DNA of 64,000 nt from Thozetella sp. PMI_491 (lineage: Eukaryota > Ascomycota > Sordariomycetes > Chaetosphaeriales > Chaetosphaeriaceae): NCBI GenBank assembly GCA_021432635.1, contig MU270088.1, positions 124,001-188,000 of the forward strand. Reading direction: 5' to 3'. Below are positions 36,603 to 46,810 of this stretch, in pieces. Made by a program: the position numbers and the translations under genes. Below the pieces are notes generated by a model that was not told where the DNA came from, did no database searches, and was given only the letters and a program-made list of their open reading frames with translations. Position 1 is the stretch's first letter. Every line of letters starts with the position of its first letter.

Positions 36603-37114
36603 TCAAAAAGAGATGCCACGATGGTGAACAGTTGGTATACCTGCTTGTGTGAACTGTAGCTTAGCTCGCATATCGGTAAGCTCGGGGCGGAGATGCTGCC
36701 CTTTAAATCTTGTTGACCCACGGAGCATGAAGGTTCTATTTAGCCTGACAAACCCACGGCATTGTACCTCTCGATCTCGCAGTTTCTACCCATTTCGAGT
36801 AATCTTGTAATCATCCTTATCAATAATTAAATAGCAATAATGTAGTCAACCTCAGCTTAAACACACAGCGCAGTTATTGGCTAGGCAGGCAGGGCTGCTT
36901 CGGCAGTTTATCTATCGAGGCAACAAGCCAGAGCTGACGAATCAAATCGCGATATCGGCCACTGGCTAAGGAAGAGAGCACCAAGACGGCTGAATGGACC
37001 TCCTCCCAGATCTACACCATCTACCTGGCTCATACTTGATAGAAAGACAATAGCTACGCAACGCACTTCATATTTCGCATGTCACAGAAACAGGACTGCT
37101 CACAAATTTAGAAT

Positions 37115-37480
37115 AAAACAGCCAATTCGCACAGCAGATATTACACCCAGAAGCGCAAAACAGAGACGAGACACTAATGATCACACTTAATCGTCGGCAG
37201 ATGCGCCCACCCGGGGCTCGCAAAGCCTTACTCCAATACGACAGCACGTGTTATGATTTGGGCTGTCTGATTTTGGCTGACAGGTAGCTGCAATTTTCAG
37301 CAGTCCTAACCGCCTTATCAAATATGTATAGGCCGTCGTGGAGGTCCCCAGCTTTGTCGATTTCGGAAGTGGTAGTGGTAGTGGTATATAAAGAAAACGG
37401 CCAATTCACACCTCAGCTACAATTGATCGTTGACAGATGCGGCCACACAGGGACCGACAGAGCCTCATCCCAGATCCTCA
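37115..37480. repeat. diverged direct repeat, two copies
   Basis: About 37115-37235 and 37393-37480 share the order AAAAC(A/G)GCCAATTC, then ATCGT(C/T)G(G/A)CAGATGCG and a CCCA/ACAGGG stretch, with small gaps. It may be an old local duplication; no coding content. Confidence 0.4.
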
Positions 37481-38036
37481 CGCGCAAAGCTCATTCCAGC
37501 TGACGTAACACGACCTGCATCACGTATAACGCCCATCAACGTTGACAAGAACTCACGATCTGCGTTCGCTCCCAACAACCTGCGGTCGCAGTAAAGGTTA
37601 GCCACGCGTGCTACTATATTAGGGGGATAAAACTGATCAGGCCTAATGCTGGACCTGCGGGGTTGGGGCTACCCCCTGAACCCTTAAGCACTCAAACGAG
37701 GGGGGCATTGTGGCGTATAGCACCAACGGCTATCTGCGATCCGATTGGCCGCTACAGGACGCGAGGAGATGTCTTTACTTGCTTCGGACCAAAATACGTT
37801 GCAGACCACCATCTAACTAGACGTAGACTGACTCTTCTCCTTGGCCGGCCCCACCATTAGACGCGTTATGGGGCGGTGCGGCTTAGGCCGGCAAGGTCGG
37901 CAAGGTCGGGTAGCCCGGCTTGGAGTCAGTTGTGCCGGCGCTAAATAGAAGGACGAACAAAGTTCTGCGTAATTACTTCTGCGCCTCCTTCTCCCTCACA
38001 GCCACAGCGGTTCGCTGAAGCACATGAAAGGTGCGG

Positions 38037-38066
38037 TAGACTGCTGTCTACGGCAGTCTACAGCAG
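38037..38066. repeat. overlapping inverted repeats
   Basis: TAGACTGC (38037-38044) pairs with GCAGTCTA (38053-38060), and CTGCTGT (38041-38047) pairs with ACAGCAG (38060-38066). The two alternative stems exclude each other. No function is assigned. Confidence 0.45.
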
Positions 38067-38560
38067 TGGTTTGAAAGCTCATTGACTCTCGGCTTGCTGG
38101 GCTTACTTGGAGCTACACCGTCTGTGCATGTGCAGGGTAAACTCAACTTCACGTGACAGCGGAGGTTTCTAGGGAGATCTAGAAAGGCGTCACGAAATGA
38201 CAGTTCGGTGTTTGCATTTTCGTGATCTAGGCTCTGCCTTGGCACGGAGGACGCGCCTCGAGGCTGGTGGATAAGCCCCTCCCCTCCACTCTTCCGCAAT
38301 TGATTGCGACGCCTATTCGGCGTTGCCCTGGTCCCTGTGCAGCCACCTCTATAACTTACGTAGGCATGCGAACTTCGAGGTGCGGAGCCGGAATTAGGGA
38401 TCGACGTTGTAATGTGCCATCACTTGACTACGTGCAACCAGGGTTGCTCTTGCGGAGCACTGCCCAAGTCATCAACATATTTATTGACCCTCGCTCCCGA
38501 AGATGCTTCTTGCAAGTCTTCACCAACCTTCGCAACTCATTCCTGTCGTTACCACTTAGT

Positions 38561-40232
38561 ATGCCGTCCCTCTCGACCGCCCTGTCGCTATTCGCGGCGG
38601 CGGCCACCCTCGTCTCCTGCCAGACGTCAACCACGGGGAATTTGCCGACCGTCACGCTCGACTACTCGACGATCCAGGCGGTGGGCGGCAATACCACCGT
38701 AGGATACTACAAATACCAGAATATCCGCTTTGCCGCCGTCCCGACCGGTGACTTGCGCTGGGCGGAGCCCCAATGGCCCCCTACGGAAACCGAGGTCAAC
38801 ACCGGCTCCTTGGCCGCCGAGGACGTCGACTGCGCCTCTACTGAGGACTGCTTGTACATGGACGTGTGGGCGCCTTCGGACGCTGTTGGCAGAAATCTTC
38901 CCGTGCTGGTCTGGACGTATGGCGGCGGTTTCACCGGCGGCAGCAAGGCCGAGAACACACCAGAGGGTCTATTCGACCTAAGCACCAATTTCGTCTTTGT
39001 GAGCTACAATTACCGGCTGGGCATGACGGGCCTTGCAAACGGCCCGTCTTTCAACCATCAGGGCGGCATCGCCAATGCTGGGCTTTACGACGTCACCCAT
39101 GCATTCGAATGGGTGCAGAAGTACATCTCCAATTTCGGAGGCAACCCGAACGACGTTACCGCTATGGGCTTCTCAGCCGGCGGTTCCCAGGTATTGTTTC
39201 AGATGACCCGCTTTGGCGGTCGCGCTGAGCAGCTCTTCCACAAAGCGTATGTCATGTCGCCGGGCTTTGTCCCTGGCGCGGGCCACCAGCATGCCGAGGT
39301 CTTCTGGCAGAACGTATCGACTACCGTTGGATGCACCGGCGGAGACATTGCCTGCATGCGCGCGGTGGACTTCACCACGCTGCAGGATGCCGCGGACACC
39401 ATTGTGTCCAACTACACCTACCAGTTCCAGCCCCGCGTCGACGGGCTGATTGTCGCCGACACGTACGAGGCGCAGTTCTACCAGAAGCGCTTCAACTTCA
39501 GCGGGCCGGTTGTCATCACGCACGAGCAGCACGAGGCCAACAGCCAGGCCTACAGCGGCGTTGACACCACCGACGACGTCGCCACCGAGCTTCGCGTGTT
39601 CTTCCCCGCGATCGAGGACTCGGTCGTCGACCAGCTCCTGGCTTACTATCCGGAGGATGACTACACGAGCCCTGGGCTGCGTTTTTCCGATATGAAACAG
39701 CATCTTGATCTCACTGCGCATAACCTGGCCCTCACCCATGCGATGGAGAACCAGACCTGGAATGCGATGGTGGCACTTGGCAGCGCCACTCACGGCACCG
39801 ACCAGAGCTACTACTGTAAGGTGATCTGCCATTTACTCAAGTGCGGCGCATTCATTGATCTTTGACACAGGGTACTCGACCTACAGCCTCGACACCAGCA
39901 GCTCGGACACCAGCACCACTACTTCCTCGGCCGCTGCCGTTGCAACCGCAAGCGGCAACTCTACTGGCCCGGGCGGTGCTGGGGGCGGCGGAGGATTTGG
40001 CGGTTCTACAAGCGTCAACGGTACCACCGCAGTCACTATGCAAAAGTATCTCCTATCATTCGTATTATCTGGGAACCCGAACACCCAGTGGCCCAACGAT
40101 AAGCTCTTCTGGCCCCAGTACAACGAGACAACCACGGGTACTGAGCTCGTGTTTAATGAAACCATGTACACCCAGGACGACGATCTCGCACTGGAAAAGG
40201 TTGTTTACTGGAACAAGGCGCTGTGGTACTAG
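38561..40232 (+). CDS. secreted type-B carboxylesterase/lipase
   Basis: An alpha/beta-hydrolase of 538 residues from the type-B carboxylesterase family, which hydrolyses carboxylic esters. Exons are 38561-39815 and 39871-40232; the 55-nt intron (GTAAGG…ACACAG) joins YY-WYSTYSL in frame. The ATG at 38561 opens a signal peptide that ends near LVSC. Family marks are EDCLYMDVWAP (95-105), the oxyanion loop TYGGGF (119-124), the nucleophile elbow GFSAGG with Ser about 205 (most relatives have GESAG), and the catalytic His in THGTDQ (about 412). Just after it comes a Ser/Thr/Gly-rich insert of about 45 residues, unusual inside the catalytic domain. Probably extracellular. Confidence 0.88.
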
Positions 40233-40395
40233 GCGCTGCTGGGCAGTCACAAGAAAGGTGGAAGAAGTATCAGGCCCAAGGAGGTTTATCGTGCACAGCC
40301 GCTTCACATTATGTCTGGAAGCTGGTAGTAGTCGAAGAAGTAGTCGAACAAGTAGCCGGACCGAGGGAAGCTCGGTATGGCAAATGCATTAAGTA

Positions 40396-40787
40396 GTCGA
40401 TGAGACATATAGCTGTGCGCACTACATTGCCATCCGTAAAGGCGTTAAGACTGCACTAGGCACCGATATTGCCAGCTCTGATCCTAACAGCTGGACCTTG
40501 TACGACCGTAATAGAATAGAAGCGGCTTACACAGTGAAGGCAGGTGTTACACTGCTCCAGGCAATCGAAGCTGGCACGATTAACTCAGTCGAAACATTGG
40601 GTAAGCTGGCACTAACGACGGCTTGATCAAGCCTGGCTTGGACGTAGATATGATTGCCGTGTATGCGAACCCGCTGGACACTATCACGGTATTGGGCACG
40701 GCTGCGAACCTCAAGTTTGTCTGGAAAGGCGGAAAGCTGGCTAAATCACCCGCACAACAGTTTGATTGGCCAGGCACGGTTCTGTAA
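40396..40787 (+). pseudogene. C-terminal fragment of an amidohydrolase
   Basis: About 130 codons match the end of a metal-dependent amidohydrolase (imidazolonepropionase-like): GVKTALGTDIASSDPN, then KAGVTLLQAIEAGT, then the closing segment KPGLDVDMIAVYANPLD and FVWKGGKLAKSP. A frame change at about 40608-40612 separates the two halves, and a TAG at 40393 closes the 5' side. The metal-binding N-terminal two thirds are absent. It is a truncated, frameshifted remnant, 160 bp downstream of the carboxylesterase on the same strand. Confidence 0.75.
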
Positions 40788-41435
40788 GATCCTGCTAGTG
40801 GAATATCGAGTCCAGCTATGCTGCCGTTTCTGTCTCTTTACGCCGTATTTCCATTACTTTGCTTGACGGCCTCAATCGTGCGTCCCCGGCCTTGCCCTTA
40901 GATCGTAGCAGCAATCCGCGTTGCGAGATCGGTTGCAGCAGCCCTGTGGCGACAACCGAGTTCCGGGACAAATGGTTCCATGCCCTCTTCTCCGCCCCTC
41001 AATAGAGGCCTCAAGTGATCCAGTTTCCTTATTTGGGTCGTGGATGCGCTAGCGCACAAGCTGCGTAGCGCCTTGCTCGACTGCAGACACTAGCACATTG
41101 CCCACTTTGTCTAATCCACATCCAAGAGAAATTAATGGAATCTCATCCGGTCCTAGGTACCTCGGACTCTATGGCCCGAGAGTCGTTCGCAAAACTTATA
41201 CGCAAAGATCTTGTAGATCGGTAGCTGTTTTGGAGAAAACTAAAAGTTCTTCAAATAGGTCGTCAGAGCAAAGATTTGCTTCACAGCAATGGACAACTTC
41301 AACGTGAGCGAGGCATGGGCTTTGATCTGCGGCAGAATCTCTATGGCGTATATTACAGACTTGATTACTGGTAGAAAAAAAAAAAACTCCAAATACATTC
41401 AAGTAACTTGACCAGGAAATCAGCTGTCGAGCAAG
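40788..41435. other. gene-free stretch
   Basis: No gene is seen. It includes a short A-run near 41376-41387. Confidence 0.5.
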
Positions 41436-43167
41436 CTACCTAGTTAAGGACAAGTCACCGCTAACCCATTGCTTCAGGACGTGCAAGCCTGCTTCCGGGT
41501 CATCGCTTTCAATCATGTGTCCAGCTTGATCCAGGGAGACCAGCCACATCTTGTCGTATCCTTTAAAGAATCCGCCTTTTACTAGCGTATGATCGATGCT
41601 AGAGGTATAGAACCAGTCGCGGTGGGGACATGCCCTGAATGGTGCCTGGCCGTACCAAGAAAACGCATCAGCTGCCCGCTCGTTTCCGATTCGAGGTCTG
41701 CCGGTAATGAGTCAGCAAGCAACCTTATATATCTGCAATGGTCAAAAGTAGCTTGTTATGCTTACGTGTCTGGGTCTAGCTCCCCGCTCCGGATCAGTAT
41801 GCGGAGCGGCGTCTCGTCCAGGAGATAGGTCATCTGTGTCCAGTTGGACATAGCCATTGCGTGAGTGAACCCTTGGTTGACGGTCATATCCATGTGGTTG
41901 AATTCAATGAGGCCGTCGTCCTGGAGACCAAGCCGAGCTTGCACTGCCGCGTCGTTCATGTACCTCTCAACATGTGCGGCCCATCTCGAACATGTTGGGA
42001 AGCTATAGCAGGGTTTTTTCACTAGCCAACCGTTTTTAGCACTATACTGGAATTTAGAGGTAGAATTTTGGCTTACGGTGCACCATATTCTTTTGGGGTG
42101 GATACCAGAACTTGGTGATGTTCCAACACGCTTCAGCGCCAGCATCGCAAATCTCCTCGTCGCCTGAGTCCCGACATCGCTGCATGATTGATTCACACTT
42201 GGGAACCGCCGTTTGCATTTCAGTACACTCAGTTGTGTTCAGGAATCGCTCTTCTTGGGCGCATAGCACATCGTAGTAGCTTGCTGATGAAAAGCCTTGG
42301 TCGATGAGAGGGCTGCTCATGACAATGCTCTTCAGATCGATATCCAGCCGCGGCCCGCCCGCTGAGCCGTCAAAGATGACAGCGGCAACTGCAGGGGCGA
42401 GGAAGCCACCAAAGGATTCGCCAATGATGTGAAATTCACGACCGCCGAGTTCTGGAAAAATCTCGGTGGTGAAGGTACGCAAAAACTGATGGACGTCAAG
42501 CGCGACTTCTCTTATTGTCGAAAGCATTTTTGGGACACCCTTTGAGGTTTTTGAGAAGCCACTGCCAGCCACTTCACTACTGTGCGTCAGAAACGTAAGC
42601 CTCTTTGTAGCTAGGAGCAGAATACTGACTCCAAAAATATCACATTGAAATTATTCGTCCAAGTGAACGGGTTGAATACAGTACTGTTTCCCTCCTGGAT
42701 ATGGCAGGGACCAAGTCCCGACAGCAAAGCTGTTGCGGTAGCTTCGCCTGGCCCGCTGGCATTATACATATTAGTCCTTGACACCAACACGGAGCTAGAT
42801 GTAGCTTTACCCAGCGAGAAATACTACCGTCGGCGCCCGGTGTGGGGATGAGAGGCTTTCAAAGTACCCTGGAAGTAGAGTCGTTAGTATAGATCCATAT
42901 CTTCCTCGGAGTCCCCGCTTTACAGTAGAACAAGCTGTTCCGGTTGAGCACAGGCACTTTGCCAGTCCATTGTCTCCCACGGGCTTCACAAAGGCTATCG
43001 TCCTGCTGGACTCGGGTAAAATCCGAGAAAGCGGGAGCTCCTGAGCTCGGCTGGTCTAGCGGGTGCTGCGGGCGATAGGCCAGCCAAGGAGGAAATAATG
43101 CTAGAGCGGCCGTTGCGCAGCGAGCTGCGAGTAGCAGGAGCACTGCAATTCCAGTGGATGGCGGCAT
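41436..43167 (-). CDS. serine carboxypeptidase-like protein (S10)
   Basis: A protein of 481 residues from peptidase family S10, vacuolar or secreted enzymes that remove C-terminal residues. Exons: 42924-43167, 42811-42868, 42630-42755, 42077-42576, 41766-42021, 41436-41697, with five GT-AG introns of 53-68 nt. A signal peptide ends near CATAA. Family marks: FYWYFES, the AGGPGE oxyanion loop (usually GGPGAS/GGPGCS), IIGESFGG with the nucleophile Ser about 197, and QAGHMIESDDP with the catalytic His about 455. The catalytic Asp is probably in SGELDPDT (about 392). In intron 5, using the earlier AG instead of GGCAG at 41698-41699 would shift the frame and lose the C-terminus. Intact on this model. 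Confidence 0.82.
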
Positions 43168-43772
43168 GTTTGCGGTGTGTGTTCTTGAGAATTTACGGGA
43201 GCAGGAGATAAAGTTCCCAAGATTAGAACTACACAAGAAGCCCGAAATATGGCCATTAAGGATGGTGAGTGAAGAGAGGCCGTGGGCCCCATGAGTCCTC
43301 GCCTCCACGCCCTAAGCTGGATCTGGATAACCGTTGCGCCTCGGTCGATAACTACGAGAATCACCAATCCATTCGCTAAGGATGTGGAGTTCATGCGCGG
43401 ACTTTGCCGAAGGGTGTGCTTGCAGCAAGACGACAGCGCACATTTACACACCTACATGCCGATTTCGACATAGCGTTGTCAACGTATTGCGTCTGCCTTG
43501 GTCTAACAGCAATGTCCAATACGACCCATAACCACATGTTGATATTAATTTACAACTTGGGCATATCTTATTTGCAATTTTCTCCATGATGCATCATGCT
43601 TCGCCTTTCGATGAAATTCGTGGCGCAACGGCTTATCGCCGCACTTTCCAGCGGCGAGCCTATAAATCCTTAGTGGGTCGAACCCCTCTCCTCTTCGATG
43701 CGTTCACCATTCCCACGAGTGAATGTGGCAGTTTCAAAGCCTACATGATCAATGGCAGAAATTGTTCCCGTC
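43168..43772. other. gap between S10 peptidase and Zn2Cys6 gene
   Basis: No supported gene. It holds the S10 peptidase promoter and the 3' flank of the regulator. Confidence 0.5.
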
Positions 43773-46255
43773 CTAGTTTAGTGGAAGCCAGTCGTTGAAG
43801 AAGCGACCATCAGCTTCCATTCCGTGGATGGTCAGTATCTCAGACCCCTCGTCGTGCAAGATATTGGACTTTTCGACGAAACCACGATGGCTCGAAACGG
43901 CTAGGAAAATCTTCCGTCCGGTTTCCACTTCCTGGCGCATGGCCTTAGTAGCTTGATGTGCAATCCGAAGCGGAGTACATGTCTCCTCCCAACCAATCCC
44001 CGTGCTATTCAGGGTCTTCAAAATAACTTCCGCGTGTCTGAACAGTTGGACGTCGTTATAGCGCATCGCGGAATGGATGAGCATCAAACCGATCCCTCGA
44101 CGGTATCTGTTGCGGTAGACGCATTCGTAAGGATCGAGTCCGGCTGCCACCTGGAATAGAAGGTGTACCCATGGCCGCGAAGGGTGCTTCGAGTGGATGG
44201 AGGAGTCGGCATCGATCAGATCTAGCACCAGAGTCTCGTCACATGCTACATGGGCAAATGCATAGCTGGCTACTTCCATAGCCTTTTCATGGCTTGCAAA
44301 ACGTAGCGGCTCAGTCGGTATCGGTAGACCGTCCGAGGCGACATGGTCCCTCCAGCTCGAAGTCGATTGCCTGAGCTGATCAGCGCTCCCGGGGGGGATC
44401 TCAACGCGTTGGAGCTGCCGCGCCAATGATTTCAGCTCGAGCAGTAGACCCGAGAGGTCGAGAGCATGGCTGCTGTCATGATCGTGGGACTCATCCAGGT
44501 CTATGCTCGAGCTCCCGCAGACAATGGAGTACCACTCGGCCGCCTTCGCCCGCAATTCACACGGCCTCTTTAGCCCACACAGAAATGTCTTGGACAGGAA
44601 GATACGCCAGCTGATGTTCAAAGCATCAGACGCGATCATTTGGACAATCCCTGGCTCGCAGGGGAACTGGCGTTCCAAGCTGAGCCAAAAGCGCTCTCCC
44701 AGAGATTCCGACCGAGATAGACACCACGGCCCGCTGACAAATCTTGACACCGCCCGTGGGAATACCATGCTGCTCAGGAGCTCTCGCCCGTGATGACAGG
44801 AGGCGATGTCATCCTGGTTTTTCCGAATCAGTTCCTCGGTGCTGTGGACATAGCGGCACATTCCTGGGTGGGTTCCGACCTCGGACTCTACATAGGAGAG
44901 AAGCAGCTGAGCAGCCAGGGCATCAAGGCAGCTTGTTTCATTCTGCGTGACGATCGACAGAACTCTCTCCGTGTAGCGATAGGCACTGATCAGATGCGAG
45001 TGCTTGGGCTTCCAAAACTTATTTTGGTCGAGCTTGCCACTATCGCCGGCATACTGCCCTTGTAGATTTGCCATGTTCGCCGCGCCGAGAGCGACGGCGG
45101 CGTAGAGAAGCGGTTCGGCGCCTGCTATCAAGTTTTTCAATACACCCAGGCTTCCCGGTAATGTATCGACCACGTGCACTATGAAATGTGCAAGATACAC
45201 CCTATCCACGCCAGGTAGGCCCTGCCCTGTTACGGTTCGAGGAAGAGTGGATAGATCAGGTTGGTGAGGAGCTAGTACCGACCCTCGTGAATTCCCAACA
45301 CCGGGGCTTTTTTCGGTGGCGGGACACAAGGTCGTGTCGACAGTGGAGGAGGCCAGTGGCGTCTCCGAGGTAAAAAGGTCTATTATGTACGAGTCCTTTT
45401 CAGTCGGGCTACTCGCTTGTTCGCGACCGTGTTGTGGTGGAGGGTCGTCACGATATAAAACGAAGAGGTTCGAATCTGGTCTGGACAGCGACAGCTGGTA
45501 ACTCTCTGGCTGCACAGATGACGGGCTCTTCTCTTGATATAACCCGTCATTGAACGAGTCTCCTGCGTCGAAGCCCGCATTGCAACCAAAGTCGCTTGGA
45601 AAGTGGTCATAAATGAAGTCGTAGTATCGCTCATCGGGACGTACATGATTCGCCGCAATGCCTGTCTCAGCAGCAGCCGCGAGAGTTTCCGACGAATTCA
45701 GGCTGTCCTCCTGCGGAGGAGTCTGGAGAGCAGGAGCTGTATCAAAGTGCCACAAACCCGCGAAGGTCTGTGGCGATATCGTAATCTTGGAATTGGGGAA
45801 CTCTGTTTGGGCTATACTCTCAGGGATGTCCTCGGACAGGGCCGGCACAAGATCGCTTGGACCCGTACTATGGATGTGGGAAGATTTCTCTTGATCCTGA
45901 GTTGGAGTTGACGCAAGGTGGTCGGTTGCCCCATCAGCGACGATAATGTCTCGAGAGCCGTGTATCGTGCCCTCAATGGAGGAACAATGCCTACTTCTAG
46001 GAGCTCTCTCGGCGGGATTCTGCATATGGCGGAACTGGAGGACGACACCATAGAGGCAAGGCTGTGAGACTTTTGCACAACGTCCACAAGCAGGGCGAGC
46101 TTCATCGCACTAGTCTCGTGGCTATCAGTTTATAGAACAGGTTACCAACGAGGGAGAGACCGCACTTTACGACGTTTGTTGCGACAAGGCAGGCAGCCCG
46201 TCCGACTGCGAACGATACTAGTCTTTTTCGAGCGAGGAGGGATGGGGCGATGCAT
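43773..46255 (-). CDS. Zn2Cys6 transcription factor (Fungal_trans_2 type)
   Basis: A regulator of 808 residues. Exon 1 (46166-46255) and exon 2 (43773-46109) are split by a 56-nt GT-AG intron that cuts the zinc cluster after its second cysteine. The spliced motif CLPCRNKRRK-CDEARPACGRC continues to a sixth Cys at canonical spacing (C-x2-C-x6-C-x6-C-x2-C-x6-C), about residues 21-48. A low-complexity acidic linker follows. Residues about 330-800 are an alpha-helical middle homology region like PF11951, known from fungal regulators of metabolism. Nuclear, DNA-binding. It is divergent from the siderophore-type transporter at 46811, which makes that gene a plausible target. Confidence 0.87.
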
Positions 46256-46810
46256 GTTACCCAACGGGTCGGATCAAATCTGGAGGCGCTGCGGCGGGAG
46301 TGTGTGCAGGCTATCCATTGCAGTACGTGCTGCCGCCGAGAAACCGTGGACCCCTGGAGTTCCCAAATGGCTGGCAAACTGGAAGCGCAGCGACGGCGAG
46401 ATGAGAGCTGTGGAGGAAGGAGAGGCAGAGGAGAAATTCGGTTCCGCTGGTCTGGTTGCATGCATCGGTCTAATCCTTATCGCGGGGTTAGATCCACTCG
46501 ATCCGCATGCTATTCCTGATATGGTATACCAGAGCGCTAGCTTGGGGTATGGCATGGCCATATTGACTATCAGATAAGGTGCTCTGAGAACGCTGGCGTC
46601 GCTGCGTGAGGGACCCCTAACATGGCCCTGTTAGGTACCTAGCTAGTGGAAGTTGGAGAAACTTCGTGCGATCCCCCGAGAGGATATAGCTTACCGACGA
46701 TCAGCAAGTCCTATATCCCACAGTTGAGCCCGCCCTCCATCACGTACAAACCTGGTGGGAGTTGCCATCATTTGACTGTGCCATCCGAACCTTCTTGGCA
46801 TTTTTTCAGC
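46256..46810. promoter_or_regulatory. shared divergent promoter
   Basis: A 555-bp region between the ATG of the Zn2Cys6 regulator (minus strand) and the ATG of the MFS transporter (plus strand). It contains a perfect iron-type GATA motif (next entry). Open frames here are shadows. Confidence 0.6.
46569..46577 (+). promoter_or_regulatory. SreA/SRE-type GATA site (ATCWGATAA)
   Basis: ATCAGATAA matches the ATCWGATAA consensus bound by iron-sensing GATA repressors (SreA, SRE, Fep1/Urbs1 family), which repress siderophore uptake genes when iron is plentiful. It lies 234 bp before the start codon of a siderophore-type carrier and 314 bp from the divergent regulator. A single site can arise by chance, but the pairing with this gene type supports function. 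Confidence 0.5.

Larger units (their letters stand above)
36603..38560. other. long gene-free stretch with short repeats
   Basis: No supported gene. It contains two diverged copies of a roughly 100-bp block (about 37115-37235 and 37393-37480), a TGGTAG microsatellite near 37367, a doubled GCAAGGTCG near 37891-37908 and an overlapping hairpin at 38037-38066. The right end is the promoter of the carboxylesterase. Confidence 0.5.

Noticed and set aside
45460-45485. GGTTCGAATC-like word resembling a tRNA B-box
   Set aside because: Lies inside the Zn2Cys6 coding exon and has no cloverleaf partners.
46176-46577. Plus-strand 133-codon frame opposite the Zn2Cys6 start
   Set aside because: Overlaps the zinc-cluster exon and its promoter in antisense; no family signal.
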